Position numbers and translations under genes: made by a program. From Candidatus Magasanikbacteria bacterium RIFCSPHIGHO2_01_FULL_33_34 (lineage in GTDB: Bacteria > Patescibacteriota > Patescibacteriia > Magasanikbacterales > UBA922), in NCBI GenBank assembly GCA_001782825.1, contig MFPS01000002.1:1-41112 (forward strand): 41,112 nucleotides of DNA. Direction: 5' to 3'. The notes beneath the pieces were generated by a model. That model worked only from the letters and a program-made list of their open reading frames with translations, did not search any database and was not told where the DNA came from. The number at the start of each line of letters is the position of its first letter. The first letter of the stretch is position 1. Shown here piece after piece: positions 1-8,356 of this stretch.

Positions 1-1
1 T

Positions 2-2617
2 TATCAAACTTCTAATGTATTGGTTGATGGTGTATCTCAAGGAGTTGTTTCTAGTTATACTTTTTCAAATGTAACTGCTAATCATACAATTTCAGCTGAA
101 TTTGTAGTCAATACACCAACAGAAGGTACATTTGAGATAGACAATCAATTCATTACAGGATTACAAAATCCAACTGCTATGGCTTTTGCACCAGACGGTA
201 GATTATTCGTAACTGAACAAGCTGGAGCAGTACGCATTATTACACCAGAAGGACAACTACTCCCTACTCCGTTTTTAGTAACGACTAATATGAGAAGTGA
301 CGAAGAACGTGGATTATTGGGGATTGCTTTTGATCCTGATTTTGTTAACAACAACTATATCTACATTTTCTATACAGAAAATTCGTTGGGTGCTCGTCTT
401 AGTCGTTTTACAGCCAACGGAAATACTGTTGTACCAAATAGCGAATTGATATTGCTTGAATATTATAATATTTCAGGTAACCACAGAGGTGGAGATATTC
501 ATTTTGGACCTGATGGCAAACTCTATCTATCTCTTGGTGATGCCGGTGAACCACTTAACTCCCAATTAGTAACAAACTATGACGGAAAAATTTTAAGGTT
601 AAATAGTGATGGTACTATTCCAAATGATAATCCTACTAGCTTTGTCAATACATCCGGACAAACTCTTACTCCTGTAGGTCAATATCGTGCTATTTGGGCT
701 TTTGGTTTACGAAACCCATACCGTTTTTCTTTTGATTCAAATACTGGAAAAATGCATATAAACGATGTTGGTGCTGGGGCATGGGAGGAAGTCAATGTTG
801 GTCAAGCTGGTATAAATTATGGTTGGCCAACCTGTGAAGGAATGTGTTCTAACCAATATGCTCAAAATCCAATATATGTACATGAACGTGGTATTGAAGG
901 ATGTGCTATCACTGGAGGTGCTTTCTATACTGGAAACCAATTCCCTGCAACTTACACCGATAATTACTTTATTATTGATTACTGTAGCACATGGATCAGA
1001 TACTTAGACACCAGTAATACTTTTTACACTTTTCCACTGTCAATTCCTCAATTTTCAGTTGACCTAAAAACAGGCCCTGACGGAAGTCTTTATGTAGCCG
1101 GTCATGGATCTGGTATAATATCAAAAATTACATTCGTAGGTAGTGGATCTAATCAAAACCCTGTAGCCCAAGCAAATGTTAGTCCAATTTCAGGAGAAGT
1201 ACCTCTAAATGTCAATTTTGATGGCTCAACCTCTACTGACCCAGATGGCGATCAATTAACCTACACTTGGGATTTTGGTGATGGGATTACTAGCAACAGT
1301 GTTATAACTACTCACACTTACACTATTGGTGGTTCTTACAATGGCAGTTTGACTGTAGATGACGGCCAGGGCGGATCTGATATTGTCAATTTTACTATCA
1401 TGGCTGGATCTACACCAATCGCAGATATCACCCTTCCAGATGGAGGAACATTCTATACTGCAGGCGACACAATCAATTTTTCTGGTGTTGCTACTGATCC
1501 TGACGATGGCGTATTACCGGCTAGCGCTTATAGCTGGACAGTTCTATTCCATCATGATCAACACACACATCCTCATCTTGGTCCGATTAATGGTATTACA
1601 AATGGCTCATTTGACATTCCAACCTTTGGTCATACAGAAGATAATGTATTCTATAGAATATATCTCACTGTTACTGATTCTTCTGGACTACAAACAACAG
1701 TTACTCGCGATGTAATGCCGATAAAAGCAAATATAACTATTGACTCCAATATTCCTGGTACAGAAATTCTTCTCGATGGCCAACCACAAACTACACCTTA
1801 TACCTTTGTCGGAGTTGCCGGAGTACAAAGAACTATAGGCGTAACATCACCACAAACTATTAGTGGACAAGGTTATCAATTTGATACATGGTCAGATGGA
1901 GGTTCAGAAAGCCATATGATTATTACCCCAAATACTAATACAACTTACACTGTCAACATGGTAGAACAAACTATACCAAGCGTACCACCACCTACTATAT
2001 ATTGGAAATTTGATAATAATGTTACGGAATCAATAAATAATATAACAACCGTAGGCCGTGGTTCTATTAGATATAGTACAGATGTTGCACCTATCAATAA
2101 TCCTAACTCAGCATCTCTAACATTTAATGGTGCGACTGGTACATATTTAGCAACAAATGGTTCACAAATTATTAATGGATGGACAGAAGGTAGTACTTCT
2201 GTATGGGTAAAGATTACTGACACTGTAGCAAATTCTTGGTCTACTGGTAGCTATCATGCCTTGCTTTTCAAATATGGCATTCTTCAAACACGAATTCTAA
2301 AAGATTCTACTGGCCTAAAATTTGTAGCCTCTCACAGTAATGGTTCCCCATTTGGTAATCATATTGTATCCACAACCTCAATCCCAACTAATACTTGGGT
2401 AAATCTAGTAACAGTTCACCAAGGGACAAATTTAAATCTATATATAAATGGTCAATTAGCTGGCAGTGGTAATACTACTAATAGTCTAGGTGGATCAAGT
2501 ACAGATGGTTTAGATATCATTGGTCACGGTGGAAATTACTCAGGTTTATTAGATGATTTGAGATTATACAACATAGCCTTATCACCATCTCAAGTACAAC
2601 AACTACCACTTCAATAA
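2..2617 (+). CDS. Glucose/sorbosone dehydrogenase-like secreted multidomain protein (5' partial)
   Basis: The frame is open from base 2, so the true start and any signal peptide lie outside the window. Visible order, counting from codon 20-22: tail of a repeat domain (about 1-28), a six-bladed beta-propeller of the GSDH/PQQ sugar dehydrogenase family (about 40-372), a PKD domain (about 380-465, with WDFGDG), a second PKD/cadherin-like stretch (about 470-590), a PEGA-like segment (about 595-655) and a C-terminal LamG/concanavalin fold (about 660-865). Propeller signatures include NHRGGDIHFGPDGKLYLSLG, where the His matches the family's catalytic position, and AFGLRNPYRF. Known family members oxidise sugars extracellularly with PQQ or act as binding propellers. 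The substrate here is unknown, and PQQ supply cannot be judged from the window. Four Cys in the propeller could form disulfides outside the cell. There is no C-terminal anchor or sortase motif. A strong terminator follows. Confidence 0.85.
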   Translation, partial: YQTSNVLVDGVSQGVVSSYTFSNVTANHTISAEFVVNTPTEGTFEIDNQFITGLQNPTAMAFAPDGRLFVTEQAGAVRIITPEGQLLPTPFLVTTNMRSDEERGLLGIAFDPDFVNNNYIYIFYTENSLGARLSRFTANGNTVVPNSELILLEYYNISGNHRGGDIHFGPDGKLYLSLGDAGEPLNSQLVTNYDGKILRLNSDGTIPNDNPTSFVNTSGQTLTPVGQYRAIWAFGLRNPYRFSFDSNTGKMHINDVGAGAWEEVNVGQAGINYGWPTCEGMCSNQYAQNPIYVHERGIEGCAITGGAFYTGNQFPATYTDNYFIIDYCSTWIRYLDTSNTFYTFPLSIPQFSVDLKTGPDGSLYVAGHGSGIISKITFVGSGSNQNPVAQANVSPISGEVPLNVNFDGSTSTDPDGDQLTYTWDFGDGITSNSVITTHTYTIGGSYNGSLTVDDGQGGSDIVNFTIMAGSTPIADITLPDGGTFYTAGDTINFSGVATDPDDGVLPASAYSWTVLFHHDQHTHPHLGPINGITNGSFDIPTFGHTEDNVFYRIYLTVTDSSGLQTTVTRDVMPIKANITIDSNIPGTEILLDGQPQTTPYTFVGVAGVQRTIGVTSPQTISGQGYQFDTWSDGGSESHMIITPNTNTTYTVNMVEQTIPSVPPPTIYWKFDNNVTESINNITTVGRGSIRYSTDVAPINNPNSASLTFNGATGTYLATNGSQIINGWTEGSTSVWVKITDTVANSWSTGSYHALLFKYGILQTRILKDSTGLKFVASHSNGSPFGNHIVSTTSIPTNTWVNLVTVHQGTNLNLYINGQLAGSGNTTNSLGGSSTDGLDIIGHGGNYSGLLDDLRLYNIALSPSQVQQLPLQ

Positions 2618-2636
2618 AGTTTAAACATAAACTTTT

Positions 2637-2669
2637 AAAATAATCCTAATAAAATTAGGATTATTTTTT
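2637..2669 (+). terminator. Rho-independent terminator after the GSDH-like gene
   Basis: A perfect stem (TAATCCTAAT with ATTAGGATTA, loop AAA) is extended by four A-T pairs and followed by a T run. It lies 20 nt after the stop codon. The A/T flanks make it potentially bidirectional. Confidence 0.85.
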
Positions 2670-2740
2670 ATTTAATTAAAACACAAAGCTCACTTGACAT
2701 AAATTATTATTGATAATAACCTACAATAGAGGAGGTTACT

Positions 2741-3043
2741 ATGCGTACAAAATTTATAATCATCAGTCTATTTTTGTTAGCAATTGCTATCATTTTTGAC
2801 ACTGTTTCAACCTTTGTTTTTTCCTTTAAACCAAACTTTTCAGAAAAAAACCCAAATATGAGCTGGTGGCTTGAACAAGGATCATATTATTTTATAGCAA
2901 TAAAGTTACTACAACAATTTGTTTCTCTTTTACTACTATGGCTTGCGAGAAAACACAAATATATACCTATTGTAACTTTTTTTCTATTACTAATACACGC
3001 ATATATTGTATTTCTACATATACAACTTTGGCAAAAATTTTAA
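2741..3043 (+). CDS. Small three-helix membrane protein, unknown function
   Basis: A 100-residue protein with three hydrophobic helices (about residues 4-28, 50-70 and 75-96). An extracytoplasmic or cytoplasmic loop carries FDTVST, EKNP and a downstream IKLLQQF. This arrangement (acidic D..ST in helix 1, E.NP in the loop, K in helix 2) resembles DUF5658-type small membrane proteins, but I only infer that from the pattern. The start is well supported by a GAGGAGG Shine-Dalgarno at 2730-2736, which is rare among genes of this window. A TTGACA lies at 2694-2699, but no good -10 follows at 17 bp. It is a single gene bracketed by terminators on both sides. Confidence 0.7.
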   Translation: MRTKFIIISLFLLAIAIIFDTVSTFVFSFKPNFSEKNPNMSWWLEQGSYYFIAIKLLQQFVSLLLLWLARKHKYIPIVTFFLLLIHAYIVFLHIQLWQKF

Positions 3044-3053
3044 CCAAAGTAAC

Positions 3054-3082
3054 AAAAAATACCCCGCTCACAAGCGGGGTAT
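3054..3082 (-). terminator. Rho-independent terminator of the 3094-3597 gene
   Basis: Read on the minus strand, stem ATACCCCGCT / AGCGGGGTAT with loop TGTG is followed by about six T. It is GC-rich, unusual for this AT-rich region, and separates two convergent genes. Confidence 0.85.
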
Positions 3083-3093
3083 CAAATATATTA

Positions 3094-3597
3094 TTAATGT
3101 ATTTTCCATTGTCTAGCAAACAAATCAGTAAGCGGTTCAGTTTCTTTTTCAAAATCTTCTTCTAAAAATACAGTCATAGCTTCTCTTATATCCAATGGAT
3201 CTTGATCTAAAAGAGGAATTCTGAGTAATGGTCTGATTCCACTTTTTGGTTGGATAAATAAAGTTTTTATTTCTGGTGGCTGATAAATAATATAAAAACT
3301 CTCTAACTCAGAATATTTATAAAATCTATTACCCAATACCACACCAAGCTCTGTTATACTAAATAAAACTTGTGCAGGCTCTTGGTATGATTGAATAAAC
3401 AAGATAATCGCCGACAAAACAATAATCAATGAAAACAAAAAATTATTTGACAAAAATCCATATATAACCAAAATCATGCCAACAGTAATCATAAAAATAT
3501 ACCAAAATAAACCTCTTTGGTGTCTATCAAATTCTTGGACAGTCCACTCATACGCTACATCACCTGTGATACTATTTTCTCTTAATATTTCTGGCAT
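3094..3597 (-). CDS. Two-helix membrane protein with a PH-like cytoplasmic domain, unknown
   Basis: 167 residues. An N-terminal soluble stretch (about 1-28) is followed by two adjacent transmembrane helices (about 30-50 and 53-70). A roughly 95-residue soluble domain starting near LFSITELGVVLGNRFYKYSE has alternating hydrophobic strands and resembles the bacterial PH-like domains seen after paired helices in small Patescibacteria membrane proteins. That assignment is inferred from pattern only; no catalytic motif is visible. The gene stands alone: it has its own promoter at 3621-3650 and a strong terminator, and it diverges from the LCP gene. Confidence 0.75.
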   Translation of the reverse strand: MPEILRENSITGDVAYEWTVQEFDRHQRGLFWYIFMITVGMILVIYGFLSNNFLFSLIIVLSAIILFIQSYQEPAQVLFSITELGVVLGNRFYKYSELESFYIIYQPPEIKTLFIQPKSGIRPLLRIPLLDQDPLDIREAMTVFLEEDFEKETEPLTDLFARQWKIH

Positions 3598-3620
3598 ATT
3601 TATTTATTTTTTCTACATAT

Positions 3621-3650
3621 ATTATACCATAAAAGGCAAAATTGATACAA
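3621..3650 (-). promoter_or_regulatory. Sigma-70-type promoter for the 3094-3597 gene
   Basis: On the minus strand, TTGTAT (3645-3650), an 18 bp spacer and TATAAT (3621-3626). The start codon is about 24 nt downstream of the -10 box. Confidence 0.65.
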
Positions 3651-3660
3651 GAATAAAACC

Positions 3661-3689
3661 TTGATTATTGATTATTTTTAGCATATACT
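3661..3689 (+). promoter_or_regulatory. Promoter of the LCP gene, probably giving a leaderless mRNA
   Basis: TTGATT (3661-3666), a 17 bp spacer and TATACT (3684-3689). The ATG at 3697 begins only 7 bases after the -10 box, so transcription would start at or next to the start codon. No Shine-Dalgarno is present. Confidence 0.6.
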
Positions 3690-3696
3690 ATATCAC

Positions 3697-5223
3697 ATGT
3701 TAGAAGAATATAATAAACCAAGAAAGACGGATAATATCGAAAAAAAACCGTTAAATTTTCTTGACACAAATACAAATAATCCAGAAAAACCTGCCAAAAA
3801 AAACAAAAAAAGTTTTTTTATTTTAGCTATCTTTATTATATTATTTTCCATATTAATAATCAGAACTTTCTCTTCTCCAGCAATATCTGAAAATCCTTAT
3901 GAATACGATCCAATTACACTAGAACCAAACAAACCAGACAATATTCTAAAAAGAATAACAAATTTTGTCTTTAAACGACAGACCGACTTAGTTGGCAAAA
4001 AAGATGACCGTATAAATATACTTTTACTCGGTATGGGTGGTCCTGGACACAATGGCCCATACTTGACAGATACTATAATTACTGTCAGTATAAAACCATC
4101 TACTGGTCATATAGCTATGATTTCTATTCCACGAGACTTGGGAGTTGATATTCCAGACTATGGCAAACAAAAAATCAATCACGCCAATGCTTATGGTGAG
4201 GCAAAGCAAGAAGGTGCTGGAGCTATATACGCCACAAAAGTTATTGAAGATACTTTTGATATCACAATCCCCTATTATGTAAGAGTAGATTTTCAGGCTT
4301 TTAAAGAAATAATTGATAATGTCGGTGGAGTTAAAATTGATGTTGAAACAAGTTTTACTGACCATGAATTTCCAGCTCCAAATGACGAATATCGTTCTTT
4401 GACTTTTGTAAAAGGTGTACAAACAATGGACGGCGAAAGAGCTCTGCAATATGCTAGATCACGCCACGGAAACAACGGAGAAGGTTCTGATTTTGCCAGA
4501 GCCAAAAGACAACAAAAAGTAATCCTTGCACTCAAAGAAAAAATATTATCATTTCAAACCTTATCTAATCCAATCAGAATTAGTAAAATTATAAAATCTC
4601 TTGGAAACCACATTAACACAAATATTGAATTTTCAAGTATGATTTCACTGTTAAAAATTGGTCGATCAATTGATTTAAAAAATATAATTACATTAGTATT
4701 TGATATACAAGATAATAAATTTTTAGAAAGTAGCTACACACCTGAAGGAGCATATATACTAAGTCCAGTAACGGGTAATTTTGACGCAATGAAAGATGCT
4801 ATAAAAAATATTTTTGATAACAATAGTATTGCAGACACAACCCCATCTCAAGACACACCTGCGCCAGAATCCATAAATATTATTGTAGAAAAAGAAAATA
4901 CAAATATAACTGAAACAAAAGAATCCAATCAAAATAAAGATGCGATAGAAATCCAAAATGGAACTTGGCGCGCTGGTCTGGCTTCTAGAGTACAGAATAA
5001 ATTGACTGATTATGATATAATTGTGGAAGAAATTGGTAATACCCAGACACGACCAATAGCTGAAAGTGGATTATACATAATATCAAATATTTCTGATACA
5101 AAGATAATTGAACAAATTCAAACAACCTTAAATATACCCCTTAAAAAAGAAATTCCAGAAAATGAATCTATAGTGAGTAGTACAAAAATATTAATTATTT
5201 TAGGTGAAGATTTTGAAGAATAA
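3697..5223 (+). CDS. LytR-CpsA-Psr (LCP) family envelope glycopolymer transferase
   Basis: 508 residues: a Lys/Asn-rich cytoplasmic tail (1-38), one transmembrane helix (about 39-57), an LCP catalytic domain (about 103-280) and a C-terminal LytR_C domain (about 415-505), joined by a Ser/Thr/Glu-rich linker. LCP signatures seen are INILLLGMGG, LTDTIITVSI, ISIPRDLGV, the substrate-phosphate-binding Arg in GERALQYARSRH, and DFARAKRQQ. Known LCP enzymes move undecaprenyl-linked glycopolymers onto peptidoglycan or protein outside the membrane. The exact polymer in this organism is unknown. It is the first gene of the plus-strand run, 28 nt before der. Confidence 0.9.
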   Translation: MLEEYNKPRKTDNIEKKPLNFLDTNTNNPEKPAKKNKKSFFILAIFIILFSILIIRTFSSPAISENPYEYDPITLEPNKPDNILKRITNFVFKRQTDLVGKKDDRINILLLGMGGPGHNGPYLTDTIITVSIKPSTGHIAMISIPRDLGVDIPDYGKQKINHANAYGEAKQEGAGAIYATKVIEDTFDITIPYYVRVDFQAFKEIIDNVGGVKIDVETSFTDHEFPAPNDEYRSLTFVKGVQTMDGERALQYARSRHGNNGEGSDFARAKRQQKVILALKEKILSFQTLSNPIRISKIIKSLGNHINTNIEFSSMISLLKIGRSIDLKNIITLVFDIQDNKFLESSYTPEGAYILSPVTGNFDAMKDAIKNIFDNNSIADTTPSQDTPAPESINIIVEKENTNITETKESNQNKDAIEIQNGTWRAGLASRVQNKLTDYDIIVEEIGNTQTRPIAESGLYIISNISDTKIIEQIQTTLNIPLKKEIPENESIVSSTKILIILGEDFEE

Positions 5224-5251
5224 AATTATATAAAAAATTTATTTAAATTAT

Positions 5252-6640
5252 ATGGATAATGTAGAACAAGAAATAGACAATCTACCGATAATTGCTATCG
5301 TTGGAAGAGTGAATGTAGGAAAATCAACTTTTTTTAATAAATTAATTGAAAAAGATAAAGCTATCACTTCAACAATTCCTGGCACCACTAGAACCAATAA
5401 TGAAGGTACTGTTTTGTGGAACGGAAAATATTTTAGATTAATTGATACTGGTGGTTTAACTTTTGATGATAATATTGAACTAGAAAGCGACATACTCAAA
5501 CAAAGCCAAAGAGCAATGAAGGAAGCCGACGCAATAATATTCATGATTGATGCCAAAACTGATATTATGCCCCAAGAAAAAGAATTGGCAAAATATATAC
5601 GCAGAATTGAATCAAAACCAGTTATTCTAGTGGCCAACAAAGTAGACAACAAAAGAATTGAGATGCAATCACTATCTGGAGAATGGTACAAACTTGGCTT
5701 AGGTGAACCATTCAAAATTTCTTCTTCTAGTGGTAGAAGTATTGGGGATTTACTAGACCACATCTTTAATATTTTACAAAAATCAAAAAAAAGACCAAAA
5801 AAAGAAAAAAAGAAAGAATCCATAAAAGTAAGTATAATTGGCAAGCCAAATGTTGGAAAATCATCATTATTCAACAAAATGATAGGAGAAGACAAAGTAA
5901 TTGTCAGTGAACTAGCCCACACTACTCGCGAACCATTTGATACAGATATTATCTATAAATATACAAGTGATAAAAAAACTATTTCACAAAATATAACCTT
6001 TATTGATACTGCTGGAATTAGACGCAAGACAAAAGTAACTGGAGAATTAGAAAGAAAAGGTATTGGCAAAAGTATTAGAATACTAGAAGAAAGTGATATT
6101 ATACTTTTTGTAATTGATGCAAATGAAATTATTTCTAGTCAAGATATGCAACTTGGAGGACTCATTGAAAAACGCGCAAAAAGTGTAATTATCCTAATAA
6201 ATAAATGGGATTTATCAGACGACAACACTGACACAAAACGACATATGGTTGAAAAAATGGTTTATTCACATTTTCCTCACATCGATTTCGCACCACTGGT
6301 TTTTGTAAGTGGTAAAACTGGTTATAGTGTACACAAAATAATGCCCTTAATAATCAGAGCATGGCAAACACGCCATATAATCGTACCAGTTAAAGCACTA
6401 GAACATTTTATAAAAGAAACTACTCATGAACACAGACCTTCACGCGGTAAAGGTACAAGACACCCAAAAATTGTCGGCATAAGACAAATAGACAGTAATC
6501 CACCCGTACTAGAATTAGCAATCAAACACAGAACTTCCCTACATTATTCTTATGTAAACTTTATAAAAAACAAACTACGTGAACAATTTGATTTCTTTGC
6601 ATCGCCTATTATCATTAAACTAAGAAAAATGAAAAGATAA
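5252..6640 (+). CDS. der: GTPase Der (EngA), 50S ribosome assembly
   Basis: 462 residues with the diagnostic tandem G domains. G domain 1 (about 10-165) has GRVNVGKST, DTGG and NKVD. G domain 2 (about 190-365) has GKPNVGKSS, DTAGIRRKTKV and NKWD. A KH-like C-terminal domain (about 370-455) follows. Der binds 50S precursors and is essential for large-subunit maturation. A Lys-rich linker joins the two G domains near residue 180. The ATG lies 28 nt after the LCP gene without a Shine-Dalgarno. Length matches the family's usual 440-490. Confidence 0.97.
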   Translation: MDNVEQEIDNLPIIAIVGRVNVGKSTFFNKLIEKDKAITSTIPGTTRTNNEGTVLWNGKYFRLIDTGGLTFDDNIELESDILKQSQRAMKEADAIIFMIDAKTDIMPQEKELAKYIRRIESKPVILVANKVDNKRIEMQSLSGEWYKLGLGEPFKISSSSGRSIGDLLDHIFNILQKSKKRPKKEKKKESIKVSIIGKPNVGKSSLFNKMIGEDKVIVSELAHTTREPFDTDIIYKYTSDKKTISQNITFIDTAGIRRKTKVTGELERKGIGKSIRILEESDIILFVIDANEIISSQDMQLGGLIEKRAKSVIILINKWDLSDDNTDTKRHMVEKMVYSHFPHIDFAPLVFVSGKTGYSVHKIMPLIIRAWQTRHIIVPVKALEHFIKETTHEHRPSRGKGTRHPKIVGIRQIDSNPPVLELAIKHRTSLHYSYVNFIKNKLREQFDFFASPIIIKLRKMKR

Positions 6641-6650
6641 TAAATATCTT

Positions 6651-7193
6651 ATGAAATTAATAGTTGGTCTAGGAAACCCCGGAAAAAAATATGAAAAGAC
6701 ACGCCACAATGTTGGCTTTATGGTTTTAGATTATCTAAAAAAAAATTTATCTAAATATAATATAGGTTCTTGGGAATTAAGTAAAAAATTTAATGCTGAA
6801 ATCTGTGGATGTGTCATAAATAATGAAAAAATAATATTAGCAAAACCAATGACATTTATGAATCATTCTGGTCAATCCATCCAACTTATTGCTAATTTTT
6901 ATAATATAACCCCAGAAAATATTATCGTAGCGCATGATGACAAAGACTTGATTCTAGGACAATTAAAAATACAAATTAATCGTGGACATGCTGGACACAA
7001 TGGAATAAAATCAATAATTGAACACATAAAAAGTCAAAATTTTCACCGTATAAGAGTTGGTATAGCCTCTACTAATGAAAATAAAATGAAAAATATTTCA
7101 AAATTTGTTTTGAATAAATTTAGTTTATTTGAAAAACGTAATCTAGAAAAAATGATAGATACAGCAACTAAAGAAATACTAAATTTGGTATAA
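6651..7193 (+). CDS. pth: Peptidyl-tRNA hydrolase
   Basis: 180 residues, usual length about 185-195. It starts LIVGLGNPGKKYEKTRHNVG, containing the conserved Asn and the catalytic His of RHNVGF. PMTFMNHSG, the catalytic-base Asp in HDDKDL and GHAGHNGIKSI follow. The enzyme cleaves the ester of peptidyl-tRNAs released by ribosome drop-off and recycles tRNA in the cytoplasm. It starts 10 nt after der, so the two translation genes are probably co-transcribed. The C-terminus is slightly short. Confidence 0.96.
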   Translation: MKLIVGLGNPGKKYEKTRHNVGFMVLDYLKKNLSKYNIGSWELSKKFNAEICGCVINNEKIILAKPMTFMNHSGQSIQLIANFYNITPENIIVAHDDKDLILGQLKIQINRGHAGHNGIKSIIEHIKSQNFHRIRVGIASTNENKMKNISKFVLNKFSLFEKRNLEKMIDTATKEILNLV

Positions 7194-7205
7194 ATTAATA
7201 AAACA

Positions 7206-7236
7206 ATATAAACTTTTACACACAACAAGTTTATAT
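7206..7236 (+). repeat. Intergenic hairpin between pth and dprA
   Basis: A 10 bp perfect inverted repeat (ATATAAACTT / AAGTTTATAT) with an 11-base loop is followed by ATTTTC. It may act as a weak terminator or mRNA 3' stabiliser within the operon. The gap is only 77 nt and I see no convincing dprA promoter. Confidence 0.45.
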
Positions 7237-7270
7237 ATTTTCATATCAATAAAGCAAAAACTAGCTAATT

Positions 7271-8353
7271 ATGAAAAAAGAAATACTTTTTGCGCATTAC
7301 CCAAAAGCAAATGTAAAACGCTACCATGAATTATTGGGAGCTTTTTCAAATTTGGACAATGCTTGGAATGCTCAATTTTCTGATTTTAAAATTCTTGGGT
7401 GGAAAGACTCCACTATAAATGATTTTCTTGATTGGAAAAAAACTATAGACGAAGATAAATTAATCAATACTTTAGAATCAGAACAAATCAAATGTATAAC
7501 CAGGGAAGATGATGATTATCCATCCCTATTAAAAAATATTTATGATCCACCATTCTGTTTATTTGTCAAAGGTAGTCTAAAAAATATAACCTATCCTTTA
7601 GCTATTGTGGGCCCAAGAAAATATAGTACCTATGGTAAACAAATGGCCCAAGATTTTGCTTCTAACCTTGCCAAAGCTGGTTTTAGTATAATTAGTGGAT
7701 TAGCGCTCGGAATTGATGGCATAGCCCACTCTTCTGCGCTTGACATTGGTGGCAAAACTAGTGCAGTCCTTGGCTGTGGTATAAACAAAAATAACATATA
7801 TCCATCATGCCACAAGCAACTCTCCGAAAAAATTATTGCATCCGGAGGAGCATTAATATCAGAATATCCACCAAATACTCTACCAAATAAATATACATTC
7901 CCTATGAGAAATCGCATTGTAGCTGGTATAAGCCTCGGAACTCTTGTGATTGAAGGAGCTGAAAAATCAGGCGCGCTCATTACTGCTCAATGTACCCTTG
8001 ATTATGGTCGTGAAATATTTGCTATACCCCAAAATATAACCTCCCCCACTTCCACTGGCGTAAATAAATTACTAAAAACTGGAGCGCACTTTGTTACAGA
8101 AACAAAAGATATCATTGAAATACTAAACCTATCAGAAATTCTTGAAGTCACAAAGACCATTGACAACTCTGTAGACAGTCATAGTACTGATAATAAAATA
8201 CTATCTACAATGTCCAAAGAACCAATGCATATAGACATAATAGTAAAAAAAACTGGACTAAATAGTCACACAGTCAGCAGTACTCTTGCGCTATTAGAAT
8301 TATCTGGTAAAATACGAAATTTAGGGTCTATGATGTTTGTAATCTCAATATAA
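7271..8353 (+). CDS. dprA: DNA processing protein DprA (Smf)
   Basis: 360 residues. The central Rossmann-like DprA domain (about 100-285) carries GPRKYSTYG (family G-S/x-R motif), SGLALGIDGIAHSSAL, VLGCGINKNNIYP, SEYPP, FPMRNRIVAG and EGAEKSGALITA. An N-terminal helix-hairpin region (about 1-75) and a C-terminal winged-helix (about 300-360) complete it. In transformable bacteria DprA protects incoming single-stranded DNA and loads RecA. Its presence suggests DNA uptake, as often seen in Patescibacteria. folC follows after only 3 nt, so translation may be coupled. Confidence 0.95.
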   Translation: MKKEILFAHYPKANVKRYHELLGAFSNLDNAWNAQFSDFKILGWKDSTINDFLDWKKTIDEDKLINTLESEQIKCITREDDDYPSLLKNIYDPPFCLFVKGSLKNITYPLAIVGPRKYSTYGKQMAQDFASNLAKAGFSIISGLALGIDGIAHSSALDIGGKTSAVLGCGINKNNIYPSCHKQLSEKIIASGGALISEYPPNTLPNKYTFPMRNRIVAGISLGTLVIEGAEKSGALITAQCTLDYGREIFAIPQNITSPTSTGVNKLLKTGAHFVTETKDIIEILNLSEILEVTKTIDNSVDSHSTDNKILSTMSKEPMHIDIIVKKTGLNSHTVSSTLALLELSGKIRNLGSMMFVISI

Positions 8354-8356
8354 TAT

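Noticed and set aside
1359-1715. 118-codon open frame inside the GSDH-like gene
   Set aside because: Shadow frame on the same strand; the protein is compositionally odd and matches no family, whereas the main frame encodes PKD domains.
2694-2722. Promoter for the small membrane gene at 2741
   Set aside because: TTGACA is perfect, but the hexamer 17 bp downstream is TAACCT; the better TACAAT is 22 bp away. Not called.
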